In this document: positions 1 through 8,956 of the stretch, piece after piece
Position numbering within the stretch: position 1 is the first letter of the stretch
How the letters are laid out: every line of letters starts with the position of its first letter
Assembly: GCA_020849325.1 (NCBI GenBank)
Contig: JADLGL010000066.1
Location: 62,001-126,000, forward strand
Direction of reading: 5' to 3'
Length of the DNA: 64,000 nucleotides
Source of the DNA: Bauldia sp.
GTDB lineage: Bacteria > Pseudomonadota > Alphaproteobacteria > Rhizobiales > Kaistiaceae
Position numbers and translations under genes: made by a program
The notes under the pieces: generated by a model
What the model saw: the letters and a program-made list of their open reading frames with translations, nothing else
Database searches by the model: none
What the model was told of the DNA's origin: nothing

Positions 1-548
1 TCGTCGCGGCCACGGCCGCCGCCATCGCCGACGGGCTCGTCGTCGGCTGGTTCCAGGGCCGGATGGAGTGGGGGCCGCGCGCGCTCGGCAACCGCTCGAT
101 CGTGTGCGATCCGCGCCGGGCCGACATGAAGGCGATCCTCAACGCCAAGATCAAACGCCGCGAATCCTTCCGGCCGTTCGCGCCGTCGGTGCTGAAGGAG
201 GCGGTGGGCGAATGGTTCGAGGAGGACGACGACGTCCCCTTCATGATGCAGGTTTTCCAGATCCGCGAGGACAGGCGGGCGCAGATCCCGGCCGTCACCC
301 ATGTCGACGGCTCGGGCCGGCTGCAGACGGTGCACGCCGAGACGAACCCGCTGTACCACCGGCTGATCTCCGCCTTCCGCGACCTGACGGGCGTGCCGAT
401 GGTGCTCAACACGTCGTTCAACGAGAACGAGCCGGTGGTGTGCGCCCCCGACGAGGCGCTCGCCTGCTTCCTGCGGACGAAGATGGACGTGCTGGTGCTC
501 GGCGACGTGCTGATCACGCGGCGCCCGCAGGCGGCCGCGGCCGGGTAG
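1..548 (+). CDS. Carbamoyltransferase, C-terminal part (NodU/CmcH family), cut by window edge
   Basis: The reading frame is open from base 3, so the N-terminal Kae1-like domain lies outside the window; 181 residues are visible. The family transfers a carbamoyl group from carbamoyl phosphate to a hydroxyl, often of a sugar (NodU) or an antibiotic. Visible signatures are MEWGPRALGNRSI near the start of the fragment, the RESFRPFAPSVL block and the C-terminal GVPMVLNTSFNENEPVV block, all typical of the family C-terminal domain. It lies 2.7 kb before a nucleotide-sugar operon, so a role in decorating a surface glycan is plausible, but two unrelated genes intervene. The acceptor cannot be read from this fragment. 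Confidence 0.88.
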   Translation, partial: VAATAAAIADGLVVGWFQGRMEWGPRALGNRSIVCDPRRADMKAILNAKIKRRESFRPFAPSVLKEAVGEWFEEDDDVPFMMQVFQIREDRRAQIPAVTHVDGSGRLQTVHAETNPLYHRLISAFRDLTGVPMVLNTSFNENEPVVCAPDEALACFLRTKMDVLVLGDVLITRRPQAAAAG

Positions 549-582
549 GGCGCCACGCGACGGGCGAACGGCCGCGGGATCG

Positions 583-1065
583 TCAGACCGCTTCGTCCAT
601 CCGGCGAAGGTCTTCGTGGATGACGCCCTCCCAGCGTTCGTAGACCGCCAGCAGGAGTTCCGGCTCGCCGGGTTTCAATGCCCGCATCAGAAGGTCGGTC
701 GCGTCGGTATAGGGATGCGACTGGCTGCCGATGGCACCGGCGCCCCTTTCGGTGAGCTCGATCACCGTGGCGCGCCGGTCCGTCGGATGGGGCGTGCGCC
801 GGGCGAGGCCGTCGCGTTCGAGGCAGTCGACGAGCGTCGTCACGCTTCGCGGCGCGATCCCCACCGCCTTTGCGATTTCGCTCATCTTCTGCGGACCGGC
901 GTCGCGCAGGAGGATCATCACGTTGAACCGGGCGAGCGTGACCCCTTCATCGGCGTCGCCGATCCGCCGCATCAGCCAGCGTTCGGAGAGCAGTTTCACG
1001 TTGTTCAGGCGCTGGATGAGGGCAGTGGCAACGGGGTCCGCGGTGCCTGGAAGCGGCTTCTTCAT
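583..1065 (-). CDS. MarR-family transcriptional regulator
   Basis: 160-residue winged-helix protein. The core MSEIAKAVGIAPRSVTTLVD (residues about 61-80) is the DNA-recognition helix region, and the DRRATVIELTERG segment is the beta-wing of MarR proteins, where the DxRA motif sits. Such dimers repress nearby efflux or stress genes and release DNA on binding small phenolic or lipophilic ligands. It follows the exporter gene on the same strand by 134 bases, so the two may be co-transcribed with the regulator second, or marR may have its own promoter in that gap. The ligand is unknown. It ends 34 bases after the stop of the carbamoyltransferase, with which it converges. Confidence 0.88.
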   Translation of the reverse strand: MKKPLPGTADPVATALIQRLNNVKLLSERWLMRRIGDADEGVTLARFNVMILLRDAGPQKMSEIAKAVGIAPRSVTTLVDCLERDGLARRTPHPTDRRATVIELTERGAGAIGSQSHPYTDATDLLMRALKPGEPELLLAVYERWEGVIHEDLRRMDEAV

Positions 1066-1077
1066 GTTCGATACCGG

Positions 1078-1097
1078 ATGCGCAGGGAACGGCGCAT
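1078..1097. promoter_or_regulatory. Short inverted repeat before marR, possible operator
   Basis: ATGCGC and GCGCAT are separated by 8 bases, 13 to 32 bases before the marR start. The position suits an autoregulatory MarR site, but six-base arms in GC-rich DNA can arise by chance. Confidence 0.22.
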
Positions 1098-1199
1098 CAT
1101 AGCATCAACCGTGCCGGCTTTCGCTCTCCGGTCAGGTGGGCGGGTGTTCGCGGCGACCGATGTCGGCGTGCTTCCCGGTCGTGGCCGTGGCCGAGGGAA

Positions 1200-2678
1200 T
1201 CAGTGTCCGGCCGGCATGCCTCCCGGAGGCGCGGGAGGCTGCCGGACGAAGAAGGCCGCCACGATCGCGAGGAGCGAGATTGCCGCTCCCCAGACGAAGG
1301 CGGTGGTGATGCCGCCGGCGAGAGCCGTCGCCGCGTCGGCGCCGCCGTCCGCGAGGGTCGCCGAGCGGCTCGTCATCAGCGCGATGAAGAGCGCCGTGCC
1401 GGCGGCGCCCGCCACCTGCTGGATCGTGCCGACCACCGCGCTGCCATGCGAGTAGAGGTTCATCGGCAGCGAGCCGAGGCCTGCCGAGAACAGCGGCGTG
1501 AAGGTGAGCGCAAGGCCGACCATCAGGAGGACATGGGCCGGCAGGATCAGCCACACCGAGGTCTCGGGGCCGATCGTGGCGAGGTACCACATCGACGCGC
1601 TGACCACGATCGAGCCCGGCACGACCAGCGGGGTCGGGCCATATCTGTCGTAGAGCGCGCCGACGAAAGGCGAGCAGAGCCCCATCGCGAGGCCGCCCGG
1701 CAGCAGGAAGAGGCCGGTCCACAGCGTGCTGAGGCCCGAGACGTTCTGGAGGAAGAACGGCAGGAGGATCAGCGCGCCGAACAGCGCCATCATGCTGATC
1801 GCCATCATCGCGATGGCGATCGAGAAGTTCCCCGAGTTGAAGGTGCGGAGATCGAGGAGCGCGCGGTCGTTCCGCTGCAGCGAAAGCTGGCGGAGGCCGA
1901 ACACGAGGAGCGCCACCACGCCGACACCGAGGGCGACCGAGGTCGGGATCACCGGCTCGTGCGAGCCTGCCTCGCCGAGGCTCGACAGGCCGAAGACGAT
2001 GCCGCCGAAGCCGAGCGCCGACAGGATCACCGAGACGACGTCGAGCGGCGCCTTGCGCGGCGTCGAGACGTTCGGGATCCGCGTGCCGCCGAGGACGAGC
2101 GCCGCGATCGCGATCGGGAGGACGAGGATGAACATCCACCGCCACTCCAGCGACTGCAGGATGACGCCCGACACGGTCGGACCGATCGCCGGGGCCACCG
2201 AGATGACGATCGAGATGAAGCCCATCGTCTTGCCGCGCGACTGCGGCGGCACGAGCGTCATGACGGTCGTCATCAGGAGCGGCATCATCACCGCGGTGCC
2301 CGATGCCTGGACGATGCGGCCCACCAGCAGCACCTCGAAGCCGGGAGCTGCGGCCGAGATCAGCGTGCCGAGCGAGAAGAGGCTCATCGCGAGGATGAAC
2401 ACCGGGCGGGTGTTGAGGCGCTGCAGCAGGAAGCCGGTGATCGGGATGACGGTCGCCATCGTCAGCAGGAACGCCGTCGTCAGCCACTGGGCGGCCGAGG
2501 CGGAGATCGCAAGGTCGACCGTCAGGCGCGGCAGGGCCACGCTCATGATCGTCTCGTTGAGGATCACGACGAAGGTGGAAACGAGGAGGAGGGTGATGAC
2601 GAGCCGGTTGCGCGCCGAGTGATCGGTCGCGGCGGGCGCCGGCGGAAGGCCATCGAGCGTCGCTGTCGTGTCGGTCAT
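1200..2678 (-). CDS. MFS multidrug exporter, DHA2 family (14 membrane helices)
   Basis: 492 residues. I chose the ATG giving MTDTTATLDG because the upstream extension in the same frame is Arg-rich and shows no membrane-protein character. The first helix carries LNETIMSVALPRL, the DHA2 motif (D/N-E-T-x-x-x-V-A-L-P), followed later by LLVGRIVQASGTAVMMP, the motif B/C region of drug:H+ antiporters such as LmrB and EmrB. The length and the hydrophobic segments fit 14 helices. The protein should export a lipophilic drug or toxic metabolite across the inner membrane. No membrane-fusion (EmrA-like) partner lies next to it. The MarR gene directly downstream is the likely regulator. The substrate cannot be predicted. 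Confidence 0.87.
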   Translation of the reverse strand: MTDTTATLDGLPPAPAATDHSARNRLVITLLLVSTFVVILNETIMSVALPRLTVDLAISASAAQWLTTAFLLTMATVIPITGFLLQRLNTRPVFILAMSLFSLGTLISAAAPGFEVLLVGRIVQASGTAVMMPLLMTTVMTLVPPQSRGKTMGFISIVISVAPAIGPTVSGVILQSLEWRWMFILVLPIAIAALVLGGTRIPNVSTPRKAPLDVVSVILSALGFGGIVFGLSSLGEAGSHEPVIPTSVALGVGVVALLVFGLRQLSLQRNDRALLDLRTFNSGNFSIAIAMMAISMMALFGALILLPFFLQNVSGLSTLWTGLFLLPGGLAMGLCSPFVGALYDRYGPTPLVVPGSIVVSASMWYLATIGPETSVWLILPAHVLLMVGLALTFTPLFSAGLGSLPMNLYSHGSAVVGTIQQVAGAAGTALFIALMTSRSATLADGGADAATALAGGITTAFVWGAAISLLAIVAAFFVRQPPAPPGGMPAGH

Positions 2679-2866
2679 GAGATGCCTGCCGTCGAACGTG
2701 GTCGGGAAGCCCGGATGGCGCCCCGGAAGCGAAAAAGGGGCCGCCCCCGCCATTGCTGAACGGAACCAAAGACCCCTTGTCTGGAACGCGTGCCTTCTAC
2801 CCGGCGCTGCAACCGGTCGCCAGCGGCCGCTTCGCAACGCTGACCCCCGCAGCGTGCAGCAGGCGA

Positions 2867-3061
2867 TCAGCCCGGCGGCGGCTTCTTCATCCTGTCGAGG
2901 GCCGGACCGACGGCGAGGCCGAAGGCAACGCCGATGCCGATCCCCATGCCGATGCCGATGGCGAGGTTGTCGATCGCCATCCCGACGCCGGTGCCGATGG
3001 CGACGCCCACGCCGATGCCCAGCGCGAGACCCGATCCGGAGCTGCCTGATTGCGTCGCCAT
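2867..3061 (-). CDS. Small Gly-rich two-helix membrane protein (glycine-zipper type)
   Basis: 64 residues from the ATG at 3061; a GTG at 3070 would add three. After a Ser/Gly N-terminus come two hydrophobic stretches built from GIG/GVG/AIG steps (for example LGIGVGVAIGTGVG and IGIGMGIGIGV), separated by MAIDN, with a basic tail DRMKKPPPG. Alternating Gly at i, i+2 and i+4 is the mark of tightly packed glycine-zipper helices. Proteins of this composition occur widely in bacteria and have no established function. No good ribosome-binding site is visible. The low-complexity codons could also be drifted repeat DNA, but the clean hydrophobic pattern and single frame favour a real gene. Confidence 0.55.
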   Translation of the reverse strand: MATQSGSSGSGLALGIGVGVAIGTGVGMAIDNLAIGIGMGIGIGVAFGLAVGPALDRMKKPPPG

Positions 3062-3213
3062 CGTCTGCACATAGGCGATCGACGGGTGCGGTCAACCCCT
3101 CGCTCCACCGGAGGTACGGTAGTGCCCCGGAGCGCCGGGGCCGCTATCGTTCGCCCTCGCGCCCGCCGTGCGCGATTCCGGCGGCGGTTCTCGGCTCAAC
3201 AAGCGTCCGGACA

Positions 3214-4434
3214 TTGTCCCGCCTCGTCTTCGTCAATCGCTATTTCCACCCCGACCATTCGGCGACGAGCCAGATGGTGTCGGACCTCGCCTTCGCGGAA
3301 GCGGCCCGCGGCCGGGAGGTGGCGGTCGTCACGAGCGGGCAGATCTACGACGACGCTGCGGCGGCGCTGCCGGAGCAGGAGACCGTCGCCGGCGTTGCCA
3401 TCCGGCGGGTGCGGACCAGCCGGCGGGGCCGCGCCGGGCTCGCGGGAAGGGCACTCGACTACCTCTCCTTCTACCGCGAGGCGCGGCGCGCGCTGAAAGG
3501 CATGGTGCGGACCGGCGACGTGGTGATCGCGAAGACCGACCCGCCGCTCCTCGGCGTTGCGGTGGGCCGCGTCGTCCGGCAGCGCGGCGGCCGGCTCGTG
3601 AACTGGCTGCAGGACCTCTACCCGGAGGTGGCGTTAGCGGCCGGCGTCCGCGGGTTTGGCGGCATCGTCGGCCGGCGGCTCACCGCGGCCCGCGACCGCT
3701 CGCTCCGCGCCGCAGCGGCGAACGTTGCGATCGGCGAGATCATGGCGAGACGGCTGCGGGTGCGCGGCATTCCCGACGGGCTCATCCACGTCATCCCGAA
3801 CTGGGCCGACGAGACGGCGATCCGGCCGGTGCCGGTCGCGGTCAATGAACTACGGGCGGCGTGGGGCTATGCGCCCGGCGAATTCGTGGTCGGCTATTCC
3901 GGCAATATCGGCCGGGCGCACGAGATCGACACCATCCTCGCCGCCGCGGAGCGCCTTCGCGAACGGAGGGCGATCCGCTTTCTCGTCGTCGGCGGCGGGC
4001 ATCTTCGGCCGGAGCTCGAAGAGCGGGCGCGGTCGCGCGGGCTCGCCTTCGATTTCCGCCCGTACCAGCCTGCCGGGGCGCTGTCGGCCTCGCTGTCGGT
4101 GCCGGACGTCCACTGGGTGTCGCTCCGCCCGGCCTTCGAGGGGTTGATCGTCCCGAGCAAGGTCTACGGCATCGCCGCCGCCGGCCGGCCGATCATCGCC
4201 GTCGCCGCGCCCGAGGGCGAAATCGGCCGGCTCGTCGCCTCGCACGATTGCGGTGTGGCGGTCGCTCCGGGCGACGGGGCGGGCCTAGCTGCGGCGATCG
4301 CCGCGCTCGCCGACGATCCGGCCCGGCGCGAGCGCCTCGGCGCGAACGCGCGGGCGGCGGTGGACGGGCCGCTGTCGAGGGCATCCGCCCTCGCGCGCTG
4401 GGCGGCGCTTCTCGACGGCCTCGCAGCGCCGTGA
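3214..4434 (+). CDS. Group 4 glycosyltransferase, WbuB/WcaI-like
   Basis: 406 residues, GT-B fold. The likely start is the TTG at 3214, giving LSRLVFVNRYFHPDHSATSQ, because this family begins with exactly this F-x-N-R-Y-F-x-P-D-H-S-A-T-S-Q block and the residues upstream are low-complexity Arg/Pro. The C-terminal half has VGYSGNIGRAHEIDTIL and FEGLIVPSKVYGIAAAGRPI, the nucleotide-sugar-binding region with the GT4 donor-site signature (P-S-K-x-Y in place of P-x-K). WbuB-type enzymes add fucose-type or other deoxy sugars to lipid-linked glycans on the cytoplasmic face. The gene precedes gmd and fcl, the GDP-fucose pathway, by 140 bases, which fits a fucosyl- or deoxysugar-transferase role (inference). 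Confidence 0.86.
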   Translation: MSRLVFVNRYFHPDHSATSQMVSDLAFAEAARGREVAVVTSGQIYDDAAAALPEQETVAGVAIRRVRTSRRGRAGLAGRALDYLSFYREARRALKGMVRTGDVVIAKTDPPLLGVAVGRVVRQRGGRLVNWLQDLYPEVALAAGVRGFGGIVGRRLTAARDRSLRAAAANVAIGEIMARRLRVRGIPDGLIHVIPNWADETAIRPVPVAVNELRAAWGYAPGEFVVGYSGNIGRAHEIDTILAAAERLRERRAIRFLVVGGGHLRPELEERARSRGLAFDFRPYQPAGALSASLSVPDVHWVSLRPAFEGLIVPSKVYGIAAAGRPIIAVAAPEGEIGRLVASHDCGVAVAPGDGAGLAAAIAALADDPARRERLGANARAAVDGPLSRASALARWAALLDGLAAP

Positions 4435-4574
4435 TCGTTCGTGAGGATCGGCCCGGCGGCAATCGGATTGCGGTCGGGAGCCCGATGAGCCATGGGATTG
4501 CCTGTGGCGCTCCGGGTTGCGCCAGAAACATGTACGCCCCGGCGGTCCCGGCCGGCGGCGGGCGAGGAGGCTGA

Positions 4575-5657
4575 GTGGCGAAAGACGCGGCGAAGCGGAA
4601 AGTGGCCCTCATCACCGGCGTGACCGGTCAGGACGGCTCCTATCTCACCGAGCTCCTGATCGGGAAGGGCTACACCGTCCACGGCATCAAGCGCCGGTCG
4701 TCCTCGTTCAACACGGGGCGGATCGACCACCTCTACGAGAACCCGCAGGCCGAAGACCCGCGGCTCGTCCTCCACCATGGCGACATGACGGATGCGACCA
4801 ACCTCATCCGCATCGTCCAGGAGACGCAGCCGGACGAGATCTACAATCTCGCCGCCCAGTCGCACGTCCAGGTCAGCTTCGAGACGGCGGAATACACCGC
4901 CAATGCCGACGGCATCGGCGCGCTCCGCCTCCTCGAGGCGATCCGCCTGCTCGGGCTCGTCGGCCGGACGCGATTCTACCAGGCTTCGACGTCGGAGCTG
5001 TTCGGCAAGGTCCGCGAGGTACCGCAGAGCGAGACGACGCCGTTCTACCCCCGCTCGCCCTATGGCGCGGCGAAACTCTACGCCTTCTGGATCACCGCGA
5101 ACTACCGCGACGCGTACGGCATCCACGCTTCGAACGGCATCCTGTTCAACCACGAAAGCCCGATCCGCGGCGAAACCTTCGTCACGCGGAAGATCACGCG
5201 CGCGATCGCCGCGATCGAGCACGGGCTCCAGGAAACGCTCTATCTCGGCAATCTCGATGCGCAGCGCGACTGGGGTCACGCCCGCGATTATGTCGAGGGG
5301 ATGTGGCTGATGCTGCAGCAGGCGGCGCCGGACGACTATGTCCTCGCCACCGGCGAGGCGCATTCGGTCCGCGAGTTCGTCGAGCGCGGCTTCGCCGAGA
5401 TCGGCCGCGTCATCCGGTGGCATGGCTCCGGGGTGGAGGAGACGGGGCGCGACGAGCGCACCGGCGACGTCCTCGTGCGCATCGATCCGCGGTATTTCCG
5501 GCCGACCGAGGTCGACATTCTCCTCGGCAACCCCGCCAAGGCCCGGCAGGCGCTGGGCTGGAAGCACCGGGTTTCGTTCGCGGAGCTCGTCCGGGAAATG
5601 GTGCTGGCGGACCTCGAGGCCGTCCGCGACGAGCGCCGCAAGGACCGCAATGACTGA
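4575..5657 (+). CDS. gmd: GDP-mannose 4,6-dehydratase
   Basis: 360 residues from a GTG start. It converts GDP-D-mannose to GDP-4-keto-6-deoxy-D-mannose, the first step to GDP-L-fucose, GDP-rhamnose or GDP-perosamine. It is an extended short-chain dehydrogenase with the NADP-binding motif [11 protein letters not shown] (residues about 14-24), the [16 protein letters not shown] block that is diagnostic of GMD, and the catalytic Tyr/Lys pair in [12 protein letters not shown]. The family-typical [17 protein letters not shown] segment is present. The length is normal. The stop overlaps the next gene, fcl, by 8 bases, so the two are translationally coupled. Confidence 0.97.
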   Translation: MAKDAAKRKVALITGVTGQDGSYLTELLIGKGYTVHGIKRRSSSFNTGRIDHLYENPQAEDPRLVLHHGDMTDATNLIRIVQETQPDEIYNLAAQSHVQVSFETAEYTANADGIGALRLLEAIRLLGLVGRTRFYQASTSELFGKVREVPQSETTPFYPRSPYGAAKLYAFWITANYRDAYGIHASNGILFNHESPIRGETFVTRKITRAIAAIEHGLQETLYLGNLDAQRDWGHARDYVEGMWLMLQQAAPDDYVLATGEAHSVREFVERGFAEIGRVIRWHGSGVEETGRDERTGDVLVRIDPRYFRPTEVDILLGNPAKARQALGWKHRVSFAELVREMVLADLEAVRDERRKDRND

Positions 5658-6630
5658 GCCGCCGGTCCCGTTCGATCTCGCCGGGCGCCGCGTCTACGTC
5701 GCCGGCCATCGCGGCATGGTCGGGTCGGCGCTGGTCCGCCGTCTCGCCCGCGAGGGCTGCACGATCCTCGTCGCCAGCCGCGAGGAACTCGATCTCCTCG
5801 ACCAGGCGGCGGTCCGGACCTGGATGCACGCGGCGCGGCCCGACGTGGTATTCCTCGCCGCCGCCAAGGTCGGCGGCATCCTTGCCAACGACCGCGAGCC
5901 GGCGGGCTTCCTCCACGACAACCTCGTCATCGAGACGAACCTCATCGGCGCCGCGCACGAAACGGGCGTCCGGAAACTCCTTTTCCTCGGGTCGAGCTGC
6001 ATCTACCCGAAGTTCGCCGAACAGCCGATCACCGAGGAGGCGCTCCTCACGGGCGCGCTCGAGCCGACCAACCAGTGGTATGCGATCGCCAAGATCGCGG
6101 GGCTGAAGCTCGCGGAGGCCCATCGCCGCCAGTTCGGCGACGACTTCATCTCGGCGATGCCCACCAACCTCTACGGGCCCAACGATAATTTCGACCTCGA
6201 AACGAGCCACGTCCTGCCGGCGCTGATCCGGAAATTCCACGACGCGCGGGCGCACGGCGACGACCGGGTGACCCTCTGGGGGACCGGGACGCCGCGCCGC
6301 GAGTTCCTGCACGTCGACGACTGTGCCGACGCGCTGGTGTTTCTGATGAAGACCTATTCCGCGCCCGGCCACATCAATGTCGGGACGGGGACCGACGTCA
6401 CCATCCGCGAACTCGCCGACATGGTCGCCGAGGTCACCGGCTTCACGGGGCGGATCGAGCTCGATCGCTCGCGGCCCGACGGCACGCCGCGAAAGCTGAT
6501 GAGCGCCGCGCGCCTCGCCGCGCTCGGCTGGCAGCCGACGATCGGCCTTCGCGAGGGCATCGCCGCGACGTATGAATGGTTCAAGGCCCAGAAGACCGTG
6601 AGGGCCGTGCCCGCCGGAGCCGCCGCATGA
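5650..6630 (+). CDS. fcl: GDP-L-fucose synthase
   Basis: 326 residues. This bifunctional epimerase/reductase turns GDP-4-keto-6-deoxymannose into GDP-L-fucose. It has the nucleotide-binding motif [14 protein letters not shown] near the N-terminus, [17 protein letters not shown] with the conserved active-site Ser and Cys, and WYAIAKIAG with the catalytic Tyr-x3-Lys. [13 protein letters not shown] and [12 protein letters not shown] are hallmarks of the family. The ATG at 5650 overlaps the end of gmd and the gene overlaps the following decarboxylase by four bases (ATGA), so gmd, fcl and uxs form one tight operon. Together with Gmd it supplies GDP-fucose for the glycan made by the adjoining transferase. 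Confidence 0.97.
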   Translation: MTEPPVPFDLAGRRVYVAGHRGMVGSALVRRLAREGCTILVASREELDLLDQAAVRTWMHAARPDVVFLAAAKVGGILANDREPAGFLHDNLVIETNLIGAAHETGVRKLLFLGSSCIYPKFAEQPITEEALLTGALEPTNQWYAIAKIAGLKLAEAHRRQFGDDFISAMPTNLYGPNDNFDLETSHVLPALIRKFHDARAHGDDRVTLWGTGTPRREFLHVDDCADALVFLMKTYSAPGHINVGTGTDVTIRELADMVAEVTGFTGRIELDRSRPDGTPRKLMSAARLAALGWQPTIGLREGIAATYEWFKAQKTVRAVPAGAAA

Positions 6631-7592
6631 CCCTCGCGAAGCGCGTCCTCGTCACCGGGGGCGCGGGTTTCATCGGCTCGCATCTTTGCGATGCGCTCCT
6701 CGCGCGGGGGCACGAGGTGCTGTGCGTCGACAATTTCTACACCGGGAGCCGCGCCAATCTCGCGCATCTCCTCGCCAATCCGCGGTTCGAGCTCGTCCGC
6801 CACGACGTGACGTTCCCGCTCTATGTCGAGGTCGACCAGATCTACAACCTCGCATGCCCCGCGAGCCCGATCCACTATCAGCGCGACCCGGTGCAGACGA
6901 CGAAGACGAGCGTCCACGGCGCGATCAACGTGCTGGGCCTTGCAAAGCGCCTCGGCGCGCGCGTTCTCCAGGCGTCGACCAGCGAGGTCTATGGCGACCC
7001 GGAAGTCCACCCGCAGACGGAGGACTATTGGGGCCACGTCAACCCGATCGGCCCGCGCTCCTGCTACGACGAGGGCAAGCGCTGTGCCGAGACGCTGTTC
7101 TTCGACTACCACCGCCAGCACGGCCTCGAGATCAAGGTCGCCCGCATCTTCAACACCTACGGGCCGCGGATGCATCCGAACGACGGCCGCGTGGTGTCGA
7201 ACTTCATCGTCCACGCCCTTCGCGGCGAGCCGATTCCGATCTACGGCAATGGCGAGCAGACGCGGTCGTTCTGCTATGTCTCCGACCTCGTCTCGGCCCT
7301 CATCGCGCTCATGGAATCGCCGGCCGAGGTGACCGGGCCGATCAATCTCGGCAATCCGCGCGAGTTCACGATCCGCCAGCTGGCCGACCTGGTCCTCGCC
7401 CATACCGGCAGCCGCTCGGCCATCGAGACGCGGCCGCTGCCGACCGACGACCCGCGGCAGCGCCGGCCGGACATCACGCTCGCCGGGACGAAGCTCGGCT
7501 GGGAGCCGACGGTGCCGCTCGAAGAAGGGCTCGACCGGACGATCGACTATTTCCGCCGGCTGCTCGCGGAACAGCCGTCGGCCGGCGGCTAG
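6627..7592 (+). CDS. UDP-glucuronate decarboxylase (UDP-xylose synthase)
   Basis: 321 residues, chosen from the ATG that overlaps the fcl stop. The enzyme oxidises and decarboxylates UDP-glucuronic acid to UDP-xylose using bound NAD+. The signatures are strong: [13 protein letters not shown] (Rossmann motif), [45 protein letters not shown] with the catalytic Tyr-x3-Lys, and [19 protein letters not shown]. This pattern separates UXS from UDP-glucose 4-epimerases. It is the last nucleotide-sugar gene of the operon, which suggests that the surface polymer contains both fucose and xylose (or a sugar derived from it). Confidence 0.94.
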   Translation: MTLAKRVLVTGGAGFIGSHLCDALLARGHEVLCVDNFYTGSRANLAHLLANPRFELVRHDVTFPLYVEVDQIYNLACPASPIHYQRDPVQTTKTSVHGAINVLGLAKRLGARVLQASTSEVYGDPEVHPQTEDYWGHVNPIGPRSCYDEGKRCAETLFFDYHRQHGLEIKVARIFNTYGPRMHPNDGRVVSNFIVHALRGEPIPIYGNGEQTRSFCYVSDLVSALIALMESPAEVTGPINLGNPREFTIRQLADLVLAHTGSRSAIETRPLPTDDPRQRRPDITLAGTKLGWEPTVPLEEGLDRTIDYFRRLLAEQPSAGG

Positions 7593-7610
7593 CGGGGAGG
7601 GCGGACGCCC

Positions 7611-8366
7611 GTGTCCGAACCGACCGCAGCGCTCGTCGTCATCGGCGACGAGATTCTCTCGGGCCGCACCGCGGACCGCAACATCAACGCGCTGGCGCGC
7701 TTCCTCTCCGGGCTCGGCATCGACTTCCGGGAAGTCCGCGTCGTGTCGGACGACGAGGCGGCGATCATCGCCGCCATCAATGCGCTGCGGCCGACCGTGA
7801 CGTACCTCTTCACCACCGGCGGCATCGGGCCGACGCATGACGACATCACCGCCGCGGCGATCGCCAGGGCGTTCGGCGTGCCGCTGGTCCTCGACCAGCG
7901 CGCGGTCGACATTCTCGCCGCGCGCTATCCCTCCGGCGGGCTCACGGAATCGCGGCTCCGCATGGCGATGATCCCGGAAGGCGCGGAGCTCATCGCCAAT
8001 CCGGTAACGGCTGCGCCGGGTTTTCGCATCGGCAATGTCCATGTCATGGCGGGCGTGCCGGCGATCATGCGCGGCATGCTGCAGTCGATCGCGCCGACGC
8101 TGGTGCCCGGTCGCGTGGTGCTGTCGGAGACGGTGCCGGCGGCGATCGGCGAGAGCGTCATTGCCGTCCGGCTCGGGGCGATCCAGGCGGATTTCCCGGA
8201 CGTCGCCATCGGCAGTTATCCGCAGATGGGTGAGCGCGGCTTCTCGACCGAACTCGTGCTCCGCTCGCGCGATGCGGCGCGGCTCGCAGCGGCCACGGCG
8301 CTGGTGCGGGAGCTGGTCGACACGGCAACCCGCGAACGGAAAAACCCCGCGCCGGACAAGGGATGA
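7611..8366 (+). CDS. Molybdopterin-binding domain protein, CinA N-terminal type (COG1058)
   Basis: 251 residues from a GTG start, 18 bases after the decarboxylase. It carries the MoCF fold: ALVVIGDEILSGRTADRN at the N-terminus, LFTTGGIGPTHDDITAAAIA with the GGxGxTxDD pyrophosphate-binding loop, and MAGVPAIMRGML. Full-length CinA has a second, NMN-deamidase (PncC) domain; that domain is missing here, as in many alphaproteobacterial stand-alone COG1058 proteins, which are thought to have ADP-ribose pyrophosphatase-like or unknown activity. It is probably read through from the sugar operon, but no metabolic link is evident. Confidence 0.85.
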   Translation: MSEPTAALVVIGDEILSGRTADRNINALARFLSGLGIDFREVRVVSDDEAAIIAAINALRPTVTYLFTTGGIGPTHDDITAAAIARAFGVPLVLDQRAVDILAARYPSGGLTESRLRMAMIPEGAELIANPVTAAPGFRIGNVHVMAGVPAIMRGMLQSIAPTLVPGRVVLSETVPAAIGESVIAVRLGAIQADFPDVAIGSYPQMGERGFSTELVLRSRDAARLAAATALVRELVDTATRERKNPAPDKG

Positions 8367-8388
8367 GGCGGGGCCTCGTGCCCCGCCT
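8366..8388 (+). terminator. Hairpin immediately after the CinA-like gene
   Basis: AGGCGGGG and CCCCGCCT form a perfect 8-bp stem around CCTCGTG, beginning at the last base of the stop codon. There is no T tract, so it may be a weak or factor-assisted terminator or an mRNA 3-prime stabiliser. Confidence 0.4.
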
Positions 8389-8400
8389 GACGTTGTCGTG

Positions 8401-8460
8401 CGGGAAGGAGGGGGAACCAAGGCCGAACCAGCCTCGTTCCTCAGACGCTCAGGTGCCGGG
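8401..8460. repeat. Copy of dispersed intergenic repeat (family C, right half)
   Basis: The segment with GGGGGAACCAAGGCCGAACC and CCTCGTTCCTCAGACG resembles bases 11147-11207, which read GGGAGAACCACGGCCGAGAC and CCTCATTCCT in the same order. I estimate about 70 percent identity by eye. It lies between a protein gene and the tRNA and shows no coding character. Confidence 0.4.
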
Positions 8461-8567
8461 ATGGGGAGGCGGCAGCACCAGGACTTGGCTGCATGCAGTA
8501 CAGGGACCGGCATCCCGTCCCGCCGAAGCGTGACAATCGCCGTGACAAATGCCATTCCCTGTCACCG

Positions 8568-8655
8568 GCGGGCGTGGCGAAACTGGTAACCGCATCGGAC
8601 TTAAAATCCGACGCCTCTCAATGGCTTACGGGTTCGATCCCCGTCGCCCGCACCA
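8568..8655 (+). tRNA. tRNA-Leu (anticodon UAA), CCA encoded
   Basis: The acceptor arms GCGGGCG (8568-8574) and CGCCCGC (8645-8651) pair perfectly and are followed by discriminator A and an encoded CCA. The anticodon stem TCGGA/TCCGA encloses the loop CTTAAAA, giving anticodon TAA. The T arm has GGTTCGATCC. The long variable region (GCCTCTCAATGGC) is that of a class II tRNA, as required for leucine. The gene is complete at 88 bases. No duplicate of its 3-prime end was seen elsewhere in the window, so I do not claim it as an integration site. Confidence 0.95.
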
Positions 8656-8956
8656 CGTGCCGGGGTGTCAGTCCGGCCGGTTCGCATCCACGGCATGGAC
8701 GGCCAGGCCGACACGGGCGCGTCCGTGGCCTCTTGATCGCCGGCGCGAAGTCCTTAGGTTAGCATTGATAGGATGGGGTTCCACATGCGCCTTCTTTGCA
8801 GGCTTACCGCCCAACGATATCTTCCCTGAATCCGAGCGGTCGCCCCTCGGGTTCGGGGCGTTGCTGCACGAGCGCTTGCCGCTCAGGGCGCTGATCTGAA
8901 AATTCAAGTCTAACCCCACGCTGCGGTACCACCGCGGCGGCCCGAGGCATGCTTCC
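8656..8956. other. Intergenic stretch between tRNA-Leu and rnk
   Basis: 301 bases with no convincing gene. The only structure seen is the small palindrome GCGGTACCACCGC about 40 bases before rnk. The transcription start for rnk presumably lies here, but no clear -35/-10 pair was found. Confidence 0.5.

Noticed and set aside
1203..2759. Long plus-strand open frame across the exporter gene
   Set aside because: It is antisense to the DHA2 exporter, and its translation is a monotonous Arg/Glu/His-rich chain, as GC-rich third positions produce on the opposite strand.
8568..8655. tRNA-Leu as the attachment site of a genomic island covering 8.6-20 kb
   Set aside because: No integrase and no duplicate of the tRNA 3-prime end were found in the window, and the oxidase genes show the same base composition as their neighbours by eye.
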